A stretch of DNA of 64,000 bases from Peteryoungia wuzhouensis. Lineage in GTDB: Bacteria > Pseudomonadota > Alphaproteobacteria > Rhizobiales > Rhizobiaceae. The DNA lies in the NCBI RefSeq assembly GCF_003205195.1, contig NZ_QJRY01000007.1, forward strand, positions 194,742 through 258,741, read 5' to 3'. The notes beneath the pieces are model-generated. The model had not been told where the DNA came from. It searched no databases and saw nothing but the letters and a program-made list of their open reading frames with translations. The translations under genes and the position numbers were made by a program. Below are positions 44,969-56,388 of the stretch, piece by piece (position 1 is the first letter of the stretch; the number at the start of each line of letters is the position of its first letter).

Positions 44969-46195
44969 TCAGAAGGAGATCTTGTAGGACGCGCTGACGG
45001 CATAGGCCCAGTCGCCACCCACTGTGGCGTTGAAGTCTGCGCCTTGAGCCGTGGACTGCGAACCTTCGGTCAGGTAGGTCGCGGCCGCACCGAGACGAAC
45101 CACACCGGGGCCAGCCTTGATCTGCGTGCCGGCACCGATCGTCCAGGTGTCGGTCATGATGTCGGCACCCGTGCCAACGCCACGATCCCAGGTCAGGCTG
45201 ATCGCACCGGAAATCTTATCCGTAAAGTTGTGGCCAACGCCGCCGGAAATGGTCCAGCCATCCTGCCAGAAGAAGTCCTTGGTCTGCGGACCAAGGCCGG
45301 TAATCCGGTAATTCAACGTCTGCAGGACGCTCCAGTCGGTCCACTTGACCGAGCCGAAGGCGAGCCAGTCAGGCGCAATACCGCTTTGCAGGCTCAACTC
45401 GATCGACTGGGGCAGCGTGCCGTTGCCGGTCGAGGACAGCTGAGTGCCCAGCGGGATCGGCCCGCCGAAGGCGCCCGGAAGACTTGCGAGCGGCGCAGCA
45501 GACGTGAAGACGCCTTCCGCATCATGCTCCACTTTCGAGCGGTACATGAGTTCGGCCCGCAGCGCATATTCCTTGATCTCATAGGCGGCGCCGAAACGGT
45601 AACCCATCTCGCCGTCGTCGCGCAGGTTCAGCGTGCCATAGTCCTTGACCTCAGTGTAATCGAAGGACTGCGTGAACAGTCCGCCGAGAACCGAGAACCG
45701 ACCCTGGCCAGCATCCACGCTCACGGCGCAAGTGCCGCCGAGTTCAGTGGTCTTGAATTGCGATGAGAGAACTGCGTTACCGCCGATAAACAGCGGGATC
45801 TTGCCGGCGCCGACCGGCGCAAGAATGGCCTCGGCTCTATCGGCGTTGCGGTCCGCCGCACGAGCATCGGCGCCATATTCGGACTTGGCACCGAAAGGTT
45901 CGGTATAGGTCAGGGCGCACGAAAAGTTATCCGATACGCGGAACTTGGCCGAGAAGCTCGGAATGCTGTAGTTCTGGGTGAAATCGTCGTCACTGGTGCT
46001 CGCACCGTTGATCGAGTCGTAACCGCGCTGCGGCATGACATAGACATAGCCGGCGCGCGCCGCGATATCGCCATCCTCATAGAGAATGTCCGTATCTGCC
46101 TCACCGCGCGAGAAGCCACCGGCCTGCGCTCCTCCCACAAAGGCGCAAGCGGCAATCAGTCCGAGGGCGGTCGTCTTTTTCAGGTTGTTCGCCAT
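44969..46195 (-). CDS. OmpP1/FadL-family outer-membrane transporter
   Basis: A 408-residue outer-membrane beta-barrel of the OmpP1/FadL/TodX family, which carries long-chain fatty acids or other hydrophobic compounds. A signal peptide (residues 1-26, ending AQA) precedes the mature start GGFSRGEADTDILYEDGD, typical of the family's plug. Alternating strands and a terminal aromatic residue (YKISF) fit a barrel. GGGGAG is close to the ATG at 46195; the upstream frame is not signal-like. It stands alone with its own promoter and terminator. Confidence 0.9.
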   Translation of the reverse strand: MANNLKKTTALGLIAACAFVGGAQAGGFSRGEADTDILYEDGDIAARAGYVYVMPQRGYDSINGASTSDDDFTQNYSIPSFSAKFRVSDNFSCALTYTEPFGAKSEYGADARAADRNADRAEAILAPVGAGKIPLFIGGNAVLSSQFKTTELGGTCAVSVDAGQGRFSVLGGLFTQSFDYTEVKDYGTLNLRDDGEMGYRFGAAYEIKEYALRAELMYRSKVEHDAEGVFTSAAPLASLPGAFGGPIPLGTQLSSTGNGTLPQSIELSLQSGIAPDWLAFGSVKWTDWSVLQTLNYRITGLGPQTKDFFWQDGWTISGGVGHNFTDKISGAISLTWDRGVGTGADIMTDTWTIGAGTQIKAGPGVVRLGAAATYLTEGSQSTAQGADFNATVGGDWAYAVSASYKISF

Positions 46196-46230
46196 GTCTC
46201 TCCCCAATTCAGGCAAAACTGTGATTTGCC

Positions 46231-46258
46231 ATACTAGACATGTGCGACAGAATGACAA
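46231..46258 (-). promoter_or_regulatory. Promoter of the FadL-like gene
   Basis: On the minus strand TTGTCA (46253-46258) and TAGTAT (46231-46236) are 16 bases apart, a good sigma-70-type match, about 36-63 bases upstream of the start codon. Confidence 0.5.
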
Positions 46259-46312
46259 TCGGGTTGCATTTGTCAGCGCGGTCCGCCAGTGCCGAAATTT
46301 TTACGTAATTTA

Positions 46313-46330
46313 TTTGACGAACACGTCAAA
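46313..46330. promoter_or_regulatory. Operator-like perfect inverted repeat upstream of the FadL-like gene
   Basis: TTTGACG-N4-CGTCAAA is a perfect 7-4-7 inverted repeat, about 120 bases upstream of the start and 55 bases upstream of the -35. It looks like a binding site for a dimeric regulator. The regulator is unknown. The rest of 46331-46570 is AT-rich with no gene. Confidence 0.45.
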
Positions 46331-46573
46331 CGGCGGCCCGCTTGGATGATTATTGCGCCAAATGCCGATTTTTTGGCCAGTCAGAGAATGATGTTTCGCC
46401 TGTGACACTGCCTGTTGCGTGACAGCCACAGCGCATAGCTTCATCTGACGAAGATCAAAGACGGCGAAAAATCGACGCCACCCACCAAAAATCAAGGGGA
46501 TATATCTGGTTATCGTGCGGACTCGAATATTCCGGCGACGGCCTGCCTCCCTGCTCGGCCGAAAGCAGCACGG

Positions 46574-46601
46574 AAAAGGGCCAGGCGTTGCCGCCCGGCC
46601 C
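46574..46601 (-). terminator. Terminator after valS
   Basis: A 10-bp stem with one A-C mismatch (46592-46601 with 46578-46587) is followed by TTTTCC on the minus strand. It lies 29 bases after the valS stop. Confidence 0.75.
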
Positions 46602-46630
46602 TTGGAAATCCATTCCTTTTGAGGGGGATA

Positions 46631-49558
<2,928 letters not shown>

Positions 49559-49623
49559 TTTCCGACCGGTTTCTTCGAGTTCTGGATGTGGGTTGGTAAA
49601 TAGGACTGGCAAAACCAAGTCAA

Positions 49624-49650
49624 TAAAAAAGGCCGCTCTTGCGAGCGGCC
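49624..49650 (-). terminator. Terminator after popZ
   Basis: An 8-bp perfect stem (49643-49650 with 49631-49638) with a four-base loop is followed by TTTTTT on the minus strand. It lies 22 bases after the popZ stop. Confidence 0.88.
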
Positions 49651-49672
49651 CATGATCCCCAGGGGAATTCAA

Positions 49673-50686
49673 TCAGCGCCGCGGACCGCGGGCGACACGT
49701 TCGATCTCCTCGCGCACGAGGCGTTCGACGAGCGTCGGCAGGTTGTCGTCCAGCCAGTCCTTGAGCATCGGACGCAGCATTTCCTCGGCCATTTCGTCGA
49801 GCGAACGACGCTCCTGGCCGTCGATGGCAGCGGCGAGATCCGAGAAGGAACGGGAGACCTGTTCGACGGTTGCTGCGGAAACCAGGGCGGTCAAATCGGT
49901 ACCGGCGCTCGACTGGGCCGCGTCTTCGGCCACAGGTTCCGGCCGCGGTTCGGCGGCCAGATGCATGGCGATAGCATCGAAGGACGGCGCGCGCGGTTCT
50001 TCACGCTGCATCTCCAACTGCATTTCGGGCATGTCCCGACGTTCCGGCTCGATCACCGGTGCCTGGCTGATCGTCTGAGTGGCGTCCGGCATCATGGCAG
50101 GGGCCGGGCGCGCGGGCACGGGCTCGGCGGCAACAGCGACTTCGGGTGCCTGCGGAGGTCTGACGGCCACCGGGGCCTGCTTGATCTCGACCGAAATCGA
50201 CGGCCGGAGCTGCGGGGCGCGCAGTTCGGCAAGCCGCGCGGTCATCAGCGGGCTTTCACCGCGCGACGGCTGCATGTCACGGGCGGCGGCCATCGGCTGT
50301 TCGACAGCGGGCGCGGCGGCTACCGGCGCGGCGACAGCGGCTGACGGCTGAACCGGACGCTCGGTGCGCTCGGAGGCGGAACGGACACGGGCAGCGAGAT
50401 CGGCCAGCGAAACGCTGCGGGATGCTTCCGGCTGGACCTGAGCCTCGACGCGCTGCGGTGCCGGCGCGGCCGGTCCGGGATCGTTTGCGGGGGTGAAATC
50501 CACGCTTTCATAGCTGAAATCGACTTCGGCCTGGCGCAGAGCCGGCGCATGAGCGCCCCCGTCCATCTCGTCGCTGTCACTCGCGAAGGTTTCGCCCGAA
50601 ACCGGGTCATTGCTTTCGATGATCCGGCGGATCGATGCCAGGATCTCTTCCATGGACGGTTCACGCGCTACGCTTGGCTGAGCCAT
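49673..50686 (-). CDS. popZ: Polar organising protein PopZ (DUF2497)
   Basis: A 337-residue protein with the two PopZ regions. The N-terminal helix is EPSMEEILASIRRII (about residues 9-23) and the C-terminal helices are EMLRPMLKDWLDDNLP and LVERLVREEIERVARG. Between them is a long acidic, proline-rich disordered segment. PopZ forms polymeric hubs at cell poles that anchor the ParB-origin complex; in Agrobacterium it marks the growing or new pole. The start at 50686 (MAQPSVAREPS) is typical. valS lies downstream. Confidence 0.93.
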   Translation of the reverse strand: MAQPSVAREPSMEEILASIRRIIESNDPVSGETFASDSDEMDGGAHAPALRQAEVDFSYESVDFTPANDPGPAAPAPQRVEAQVQPEASRSVSLADLAARVRSASERTERPVQPSAAVAAPVAAAPAVEQPMAAARDMQPSRGESPLMTARLAELRAPQLRPSISVEIKQAPVAVRPPQAPEVAVAAEPVPARPAPAMMPDATQTISQAPVIEPERRDMPEMQLEMQREEPRAPSFDAIAMHLAAEPRPEPVAEDAAQSSAGTDLTALVSAATVEQVSRSFSDLAAAIDGQERRSLDEMAEEMLRPMLKDWLDDNLPTLVERLVREEIERVARGPRR

Positions 50687-50825
50687 ACTAATCCCCGTTG
50701 TCCTCAAGATCATCGGCGACAACCTTGCCGCCAACCGATTCGCGGTCACCCTAGGATACGCGCCTCAGGAAAAAAATCACGCAGGCTCCCGCAATTGGCG
50801 TGATGCACAGCTTTGTTCGCCCAGA

Positions 50826-50852
50826 ACGCAAAAGGCCCGCACGCAGCGGGCC
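50826..50852 (-). terminator. Terminator after the second PIMT-like gene
   Basis: A perfect 7-bp GC-only stem (50846-50852 with 50834-50840) is followed by TTTTGCG on the minus strand. It lies 25 bases after the stop. Confidence 0.7.
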
Positions 50853-50877
50853 TTCGGCAGTTTCATGGGGACATCCG

Positions 50878-51546
50878 TCAGAAGACGAATTCGGCCGCCT
50901 TGCGGAAGCCCGGCAGCGGCTTGACCGCAGCATTGAAATATTCGGTGTAGGACACCGTGCCGCCGGCCTTCACGTAAAGACGGGCACGCGCCGCATTGCC
51001 ATAACCCACGACGGCGACGAGACGGCCGCCTTCGCGCAGCTGGCCGAGCAGCGCATCCGACAGATGCTCCACCGCGCCATTGACGAAGATCACGTCATAG
51101 GGCGCCTCGGCCGGATAGCCGGCTTCGAGGTTGCCAGCGACGACGGCGACATTGTCGTAGCCGAGCGAGGAGAGCTTTTCGGTCGCGCGCAGCACCAGCG
51201 CCTCGTCCGATTCGACCGCCACGACGGAGCCTGCGACCAGCGACAGAAGAGCTGCCGCATAACCGGCGCCACAGCCGATTTCGAGCACGAGGTCGTCCTT
51301 GGTGATGGCCGCCAGCTGCAGAAGCTTGGCAAGCGGCGACGGCTCCATGATGTAGCGCGCCGGATTGCCGTTGGCAGCCGGGGCAACCTGCATGTCCTCG
51401 TCGATATAGGCGAGCGGCTTCAGTTCCGCCGGAACGAAGGCTTCACGGGGCACCGAAAGGAAGGCCGTCAGCACCGAATGGGACGTGACGTCCGTGGTCC
51501 TGATCTGGTTGTCCACCATCTTGGTGCGTGCTGCTGCGTAATCCAT
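50878..51546 (-). CDS. Protein-L-isoaspartate methyltransferase-like protein
   Basis: A 222-residue SAM-dependent methyltransferase of the PIMT family. The SAM motif is VLEIGCGAGYAAALLSL, with VPREAFVP upstream as in PIMTs. It lacks the canonical substrate loop seen in pcm at 27263-27916, so its target may differ. AGGA is 5 bases before the ATG at 51546. I recall that in several rhizobia a tolC gene follows it; here a terminator and popZ follow instead. Confidence 0.85.
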   Translation of the reverse strand: MDYAAARTKMVDNQIRTTDVTSHSVLTAFLSVPREAFVPAELKPLAYIDEDMQVAPAANGNPARYIMEPSPLAKLLQLAAITKDDLVLEIGCGAGYAAALLSLVAGSVVAVESDEALVLRATEKLSSLGYDNVAVVAGNLEAGYPAEAPYDVIFVNGAVEHLSDALLGQLREGGRLVAVVGYGNAARARLYVKAGGTVSYTEYFNAAVKPLPGFRKAAEFVF

Positions 51547-51685
51547 CATGTCCTGTCGCCCCATCTCGGCCGGTCGGGTTTTCCCCCGTGTCTTTAATTG
51601 CAGGGCGAGCGCCTTTCAAGTCACGGGCAGGCTTCGGGAACAGATTATCATTGCACGCCCTCAGACCCGCCCGCCAAAAAGGGCG

Positions 51686-52012
51686 TCACTCTGCGATCGT
51701 GTAGCTGCCGGTCTCGCAGAAATCGACCTTGTCGCGCAGGTCGTAGTAGCTGTCGCCCTCGAAGACCACCCGGATCCTGTAGACGCAGGCATCGGTGCCG
51801 TCGTCGATGGTCAACTGCCGCGACTTTCCGCCATAGAGCCCCTTCTTGCGCAGAAGCTCGACACTCTTGCCGCCATCGACCGGCGAGACATGAACCTGCA
51901 CGACCATGTTGGACGTCTTGTTTTCAAGCGTAAAGGACAGCGTCTCGGCTGAGGCGGCGAGCGGGGCGGCAAAGACCGCCGAGGCTGCGAAAAGAGAGAG
52001 GATGGTGCGCAT
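51686..52012 (-). CDS. Small secreted protein of unknown function
   Basis: A 108-residue protein with a signal peptide (residues 1-22, ending ASAE). The mature part is predicted to be a small beta domain (LSFTLENKTSNMVVQVHVSP) with two Cys (in ACVYRIRV and DFCETG) that may form a disulfide. GGGAG is 8 bases before the chosen ATG; further upstream the frame overlaps the tRNA region. It resembles small periplasmic proteins found in rhizobia. No function is known. Confidence 0.78.
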   Translation of the reverse strand: MRTILSLFAASAVFAAPLAASAETLSFTLENKTSNMVVQVHVSPVDGGKSVELLRKKGLYGGKSRQLTIDDGTDACVYRIRVVFEGDSYYDLRDKVDFCETGSYTIAE

Positions 52013-52245
52013 GCAAGGAACTCCCGAGTTGATCGATGTCCGAACACCTGCGCCAGCAGAAACCTCTGGACAATCCGTGACATCGGCCAGTTTCGGGCGC
52101 ATCCGAGCCTGAGCGGAGATCGGCACAGAATTGGCCGGTCTCCGGTCGGAAATGCGCGGCAGGAAGGAGTATTGCGGGAGAAAAAAGCAGCGCGTCAGCG
52201 CTTTCACAACGCTTGCCCGACACGATATGACGTCTGGAGAGAAGT

Positions 52246-52319
52246 TGGAGGCCTCGCCCGGAATCGAACCGGGGTGCAAGGATTTGCAGTCCTCTGCGTA
52301 ACCACTCCGCCACGAGGCC
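52246..52319 (-). tRNA. tRNA-Cys (GCA)
   Basis: Reading the minus strand, a full cloverleaf is present: 7-bp acceptor stem (GGCCTCG/CGAGGCC), anticodon GCA in CTGCAAA, T-arm with GGTTCGAATCC, U73 and an encoded CCA. The Cys identity follows from the anticodon and from U73. Confidence 0.96.
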
Positions 52320-52454
52320 GTCCGGTAGAAAAGAGCGTGTGGTGGCGCGGATTTAGACGCGATCTAAAAAAACCGCAAGAGGCATTTTCGGGAATCGGCT
52401 GTTTTTCGACACACGCTTGCGCGGCCCTCCAAAAAGCGGCGCCACTCTCCCCGC

Positions 52455-52694
52455 TCACCCCCGCCGATTGAGCAGACGCATGGCAGACAGCGTGTCTGCG
52501 GCTTCCGCGAGCTTGGTTGGATCGGTGATGCCTGCGAGATAGAGCTTGATCACCGCCTTGCCGACGCTTTCCCGATGGATATCGCGGTCACGTCCACTGC
52601 TGAGCGCGCCGATTCCGCGCATCGCGTCTTCCATGATGCTGAAGTCTTGTGGCGTGAGTATCATCGGGATCCCCGCCGTCTGGAGGTTGATCAT
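52455..52694 (-). CDS. Small hypothetical protein
   Basis: A 79-residue soluble protein, mostly helical (SVGKAVIKLYLAGITDPTKLAEAADTLSAMRLL), with no signal or membrane part. GAGG lies about 4 bases before the ATG at 52694; an ATG 10 codons in is an alternative. Codon use is GC-rich like its neighbours. The end resembles small regulatory proteins, but no family can be named. It lies just upstream of tRNA-Cys on the same strand. Confidence 0.55.
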   Translation of the reverse strand: MINLQTAGIPMILTPQDFSIMEDAMRGIGALSSGRDRDIHRESVGKAVIKLYLAGITDPTKLAEAADTLSAMRLLNRRG

Positions 52695-52835
52695 TCACCC
52701 TCACCCATTTTTTTTCGGAGGAACCGTTCGGGCAGGATCGCCGTTCGGTGTGCCCCGACTGTCTGAGCTTTCTACGCTGCTTTGAAAGCGCGCGCATTTC
52801 ACTAAGACATGTCCGGGGGCACCGGGGAGCGGCGA

Positions 52836-53138
52836 TCAGCCTTGCACGGGCGGACCCCGGCGTGCCGCCCTTCTGCGGCTCCACCAGACGGCTGCTCGGC
52901 GGCGGCGGCGGCGGACGAAAGCGAGGTCATGCGAGAGCACGACGAGGCCGAGCGGCACCATCCAGAAGCCGAGCACCGGCAGGAAACCGAGAATCCCGCC
53001 GCCGATCAGCGCAGACCCTGTTGCGATCCGACCCGCCCTGGAACGGGGGATCGGGATCTCGAAACGGCCCAGCACGAGGCGACCACGGGCCTGGTCGATG
53101 CGGTAATGTCGTTCTGCCAAGGTCTCAAACTCCAGCAA
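52836..53138 (-). CDS. Small membrane protein of unknown function
   Basis: A 100-residue protein with a soluble N-terminal 36 residues, one or two adjacent hydrophobic segments (ATGSALIGGGILGFLPVLGFWMVPLGLVVL, given here in outline only as about residues 38-68) and a very basic C-terminal tail rich in Arg. Similar proteins with GILGFLPVLGFWM are conserved in rhizobia. No function is known. The start at 53138 is the only ATG at the N-terminus. Confidence 0.72.
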   Translation of the reverse strand: MLEFETLAERHYRIDQARGRLVLGRFEIPIPRSRAGRIATGSALIGGGILGFLPVLGFWMVPLGLVVLSHDLAFVRRRRRRAAVWWSRRRAARRGPPVQG

Positions 53139-53284
53139 TTGCAGCGATCTTCAGCATCCGCCCCCGCTCGAGCAGATGGGTGGTCCACAAATAAAAACAA
53201 GGCGATGACATTTTTTTTGAAAAACCGCTTGGCAAACGGACCGAGCATCAGTATTACCCCGCTCACACCGCGCCAAGCGGCTGT

Positions 53285-53359
53285 TCCCTGGTAGCTCAGC
53301 GGTAGAGCATTCGACTGTTAATCGACAGGTCGCCGGTTCGAATCCGGCCCGGGGAGCCA
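53285..53359 (+). tRNA. tRNA-Asn (GTT)
   Basis: A cloverleaf with acceptor stem TCCCTGG/CCGGGGA, anticodon GTT in CTGTTAATC, D-arm GTAGCTCAGCGGTAGAGC, T-arm GGTTCGAATCC, G73 and encoded CCA. A terminator follows at once. Confidence 0.97.
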
Positions 53360-53369
53360 TCTCATTCTT

Positions 53370-53407
53370 AAAAGGCCTGCGCGGATAATGCTGCGCAGGC
53401 CTTTTTG
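53370..53407 (+). terminator. Terminator after tRNA-Asn
   Basis: A perfect 13-bp stem (53370-53382 with 53393-53405) with a 10-base loop runs into TTTTTG. Confidence 0.9.
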
Positions 53408-53545
53408 TTTCTCCTTCGATCCAACGGCACTGCATGCTCCGCCATGATCGCAGCGTCGTCCGGTCTGAAACCCCCTATTCATCTTTGGCTGCTATTCGCA
53501 TTTGCAGAGATTTTGACCGATCAAAGCATGCAGGAGAATAGGCCG

Positions 53546-53773
53546 ATGTGGCTCCAGCTTCATGACGGGGATGGCTTCCCCCTCTTCGTGAACATGGACA
53601 ATGTGGTGGATTTCCGCTGGTACGAGCGGGAGGGCTATACCTGCCTGCTGACCACCGCGCCCGTCGCCGAAAAGCTGCACCGGCTTTATGTGCGCGAAAA
53701 CGCCGAGAAGATCATGGCGCTGCTGCGCGCCGAACAGGATCGGCTGCGCACCGGCAGCCGCGGGGCCGCATAA
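53546..53773 (+). CDS. Small hypothetical protein
   Basis: A 75-residue soluble protein with a beta-rich start (MWLQLHDGDGFPLFVNMDNV) and a helical, basic end. GGAG is 9 bases before the ATG at 53546; an ATG at 53528 lies too close to it. Codon use matches neighbours. I cannot place it in a family with confidence. It lies between tRNA-Asn and the photolyase gene, both on the same strand. Confidence 0.6.
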   Translation: MWLQLHDGDGFPLFVNMDNVVDFRWYEREGYTCLLTTAPVAEKLHRLYVRENAEKIMALLRAEQDRLRTGSRGAA

Positions 53774-53921
53774 CGGGCCAAGCCTGCGTCCCACATCGTC
53801 GCGACTGAGAAGCCGCCCGAACGCAGGAGGAGGCAACGGCGGACAAAAGCGCGGACATGCGTGATCTTTCCGCCTGCGGGCTGCGTATGGCTTAGACAAA
53901 GCCAACGACAAGAAGATTGCC

Positions 53922-55382
53922 ATGCCCGCTGATGCCGCTCCCTCCCGTCCCAAAACCGTCCTTCTCTGGTTCCGCAAGGATCTGCGGCTTGCCGACAACG
54001 CAGCCCTTGCCACGGCCGTCGATGAGGGCGCCGAGGTCATCCCGGTTTATATCCTGGAACCTGAAGACGCCGGCACCGGCCCGCTCGGGGCAGCGCAGGC
54101 CTGGTGGCTGCATCATTCGCTGGAGGCCCTTGCCAGCTCTCTGATGCACCATGGCAGTGGGCTCGTCTTGCGCCGGGGGCCGGCATCCGAGGTGCTCAAA
54201 GCCCTGATTTCCGGGACGGGCGCCGATGCCGTCTTCTGGAACCGGCGCTACGATCCGCCGGGCATTGCCATCGACAAGGCGATCAAGGCTGATCTGACCG
54301 AGCGCGGGCTGGTCGTGCGCAGCTTCGCCGGCCAGATCCTGCATGAACCCACAAAGCTGAAGACAGGGGCCGGCGGCAATTTCCGCGTCTACACCCCGTT
54401 CTGGAAGGCACTTGAAGCGTCCGGCGAACCGGCCGAACCGATCCCGGCGCCGGCCCGCATCCCCTCGCCCGCCTCGCCTCCCAAAAGCGACGCGCTCGAA
54501 GACTGGGCGCTCTTGCCGACGAAACTCAATTGGGCCAAATCCTTCGAAGGTCCCTGGCAGCCCGGCGAGACGGGCGCACAAAAGCGGCTCGCCGCGTTCG
54601 TCCAGTCCGGCCTCAAGGGCTACCGCACCCGCCGCGATTTCCCCGGCGAAGCGCATGTCTCGATGCTATCGCCGCATCTCGCGCTCGGCGAAATCTCGCC
54701 AGCGAGCGTCTGGCATGCGACGCGCGGTCTGTCGGAGGACTATTCCAGCGAAGACTATATCCATTTCCGCAAGGAACTCGTCTGGCGCGATTTCTCCTAT
54801 CACCTGCTCTTCCATTTCCCGGATTTGTCTACCCGCAACTGGAGTGCCAAATTCGACGCCTTCCCCTGGCGCGACGCGCCGGACCTCTTGGAGAAATGGC
54901 AAAAGGGCCAGACCGGCTATCCAATCGTCGATGCCGGCATGCGCCAGCTCTGGCAGACCGGATGGATGCACAACCGCGTCCGCATGATTGTCGCCTCCTT
55001 CCTGATCAAGGATCTCTTGATCGACTGGCGGGAAGGCGAGCGCTGGTTCCGCGACACGCTTGTCGATGCCGACCCGGCCTCGAATGCCGCCAGCTGGCAA
55101 TGGGTCGCCGGCTCCGGCGCCGACGCCGCCCCCTTCTTCCGCATCTTCAACCCGACCAGCCAGGGCGAGAAATTCGACCCCGAGGGCGTTTACGTCCGCC
55201 GCTTCGTGCCGGAGCTGAAGGACATGCCGGATAAATTCATCCACAAGCCGTCAGAGGCGCCGCTGACAGTGCTGCGGGAAGCAGGCGTGAGCCTCGGCAA
55301 GACCTATCCGCTGCCGATCGTCGATCACGGCAAGGCACGGGATGCGGCGATGGCGGCGTTTCAGGGGTTGAAGGGGGAGTGA
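53922..55382 (+). CDS. phr: Deoxyribodipyrimidine photolyase
   Basis: A 486-residue class I CPD photolyase that repairs UV-induced pyrimidine dimers with light. The N-terminal antenna-binding domain starts LLWFRKDLRLADN. The FAD-binding region includes LHEPTKLKTG, ELVWRDFSYHLLF, and the highly conserved HNRVRMIVASFLIKDLLIDW. The Trp-rich C-terminal part ends with ASWQWVAGSGADAAPFFRIFNP. Length and order match bacterial PhrB. The gene is monocistronic. Confidence 0.96.
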   Translation: MPADAAPSRPKTVLLWFRKDLRLADNAALATAVDEGAEVIPVYILEPEDAGTGPLGAAQAWWLHHSLEALASSLMHHGSGLVLRRGPASEVLKALISGTGADAVFWNRRYDPPGIAIDKAIKADLTERGLVVRSFAGQILHEPTKLKTGAGGNFRVYTPFWKALEASGEPAEPIPAPARIPSPASPPKSDALEDWALLPTKLNWAKSFEGPWQPGETGAQKRLAAFVQSGLKGYRTRRDFPGEAHVSMLSPHLALGEISPASVWHATRGLSEDYSSEDYIHFRKELVWRDFSYHLLFHFPDLSTRNWSAKFDAFPWRDAPDLLEKWQKGQTGYPIVDAGMRQLWQTGWMHNRVRMIVASFLIKDLLIDWREGERWFRDTLVDADPASNAASWQWVAGSGADAAPFFRIFNPTSQGEKFDPEGVYVRRFVPELKDMPDKFIHKPSEAPLTVLREAGVSLGKTYPLPIVDHGKARDAAMAAFQGLKGE

Positions 55383-55452
55383 GGGGCTAGGCTTCCAGCC
55401 TTGAAAGTCTGTGGAGATCGTTCGCTTGATCGACACCCTACCCTCCGCTAAA

Positions 55453-55470
55453 ATGACCACATATAGTCAT
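55453..55470 (+). promoter_or_regulatory. Operator-like inverted repeat upstream of the VapBC pair
   Basis: ATGAC-N8-GTCAT lies 15 bases before the antitoxin start. This is the usual site for autorepression by an antitoxin-toxin complex. Confidence 0.5.
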
Positions 55471-55484
55471 CTCGGGAGGTCCCC

Positions 55485-55739
55485 ATGTCGAGCATGAGTG
55501 TTGCCGATGCCAAGGCCGGTTTTGCGAGCCTCGTGGACGAAGCAGCCAATGGCGAGTTCGTAACGATCACCCGCCACGGGAAACCTGCTGCCATGCTGGT
55601 CAGTGTCGAGGCCGGAGAGGCGGCGAAACGGGCGATGGCGAAGCCGAGGCCGAACTTCGGCGAGTTCCTGATGTCCTATCCCGGCCCTGCCGATCTCGAA
55701 CGCAACCCATCTCCCATGCGGGATGCCGAGCTTGAGTAG
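55485..55739 (+). CDS. Phd/YefM-type antitoxin
   Basis: An 84-residue antitoxin. The Phd/YefM DNA-binding pattern is visible: MSVADAKAGFASLVDEAANGEFV, then ITRHGKPAAMLVS. The C-terminal part (from about residue 50) is polar and should wrap the toxin. GGGAGG lies about 5 bases before the ATG. It overlaps the PIN toxin gene by 17 bases, so the pair is co-translated. Confidence 0.9.
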   Translation: MSSMSVADAKAGFASLVDEAANGEFVTITRHGKPAAMLVSVEAGEAAKRAMAKPRPNFGEFLMSYPGPADLERNPSPMRDAELE

Positions 55740-56178
55740 CGGCTTCCTCATCGACACCAATATCATCTCCCTCTTTTCGCCCGACCGGAAGCCGGCGCCG
55801 TCTGAGGCGATGCGGATGTGGTTCCGGGAACAGGGCGATATCCTCTACGTATCAACCATCACCTTGGCCGAGATCGAGAAGGGCGTGCGCCGCCTGCACC
55901 GTCTTGGTGGCGTAGACAGGGCGCAGCGCTTGAGTGCCTGGCTCGATTCGATCACCGAAACTTTCGGCGACCACGTCCTCCCTGTTGATCCCATCGTCGC
56001 CCGGATCGCCGGCGGCCTCGATGATGTCGCGACAGCAACGGGTGCCCATCCGGGCTTCGCCGATATCCTGATTGCCGCAACCGCCAAGGCCTATGGGCTG
56101 ACCTTGATCACCGCCAATCTGAGACACTTCATGCCTCTCGGCGTGGCCTGTGATTTTCCGGAAGCCTTCCGAACCTAA
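55723..56178 (+). CDS. vapC: VapC-type PIN-domain toxin
   Basis: A 151-residue PIN-domain RNase. The active-site residues are visible in order: LIDTNIIS (first Asp), LAEIEKG (Glu), HPGFADILIAATA (Asp) and LITANLRHF (last polar residues). It fits the VapC family in length and is paired with the Phd-type antitoxin upstream. The ATG at 55723 lies inside the antitoxin gene; a TTG nine bases later is also possible. Confidence 0.9.
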   Translation: MPSLSSGFLIDTNIISLFSPDRKPAPSEAMRMWFREQGDILYVSTITLAEIEKGVRRLHRLGGVDRAQRLSAWLDSITETFGDHVLPVDPIVARIAGGLDDVATATGAHPGFADILIAATAKAYGLTLITANLRHFMPLGVACDFPEAFRT

Positions 56179-56294
56179 CTCCCCCGAACGCATTTTCCCT
56201 CCCGCCGCCGCCGCGCGAAAAGCCATTCCTTGCCATTCCCGGCATCCGAGCCGAAAAGACCGGTACAATCCCGCGCCAGCCGCTTAACCCGCAT

Positions 56295-56318
56295 AATTTT
56301 GTCCAGAAGGGCAAAATT
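56295..56318 (+). promoter_or_regulatory. Inverted repeat upstream of the cysteine synthase gene
   Basis: AATTTTG-N10-CAAAATT (56295-56301 with 56312-56318), 70 bases before the start codon. The rest of 56179-56388 holds no gene. It could be an operator or an RNA hairpin. Confidence 0.35.
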
Positions 56319-56388
56319 GCGCGGTGCCCCGGTTTTCTTCCCCGCGCATTTGGTTCTAGTGTCCGCGTCAGACGAAAAGGCACATCTC

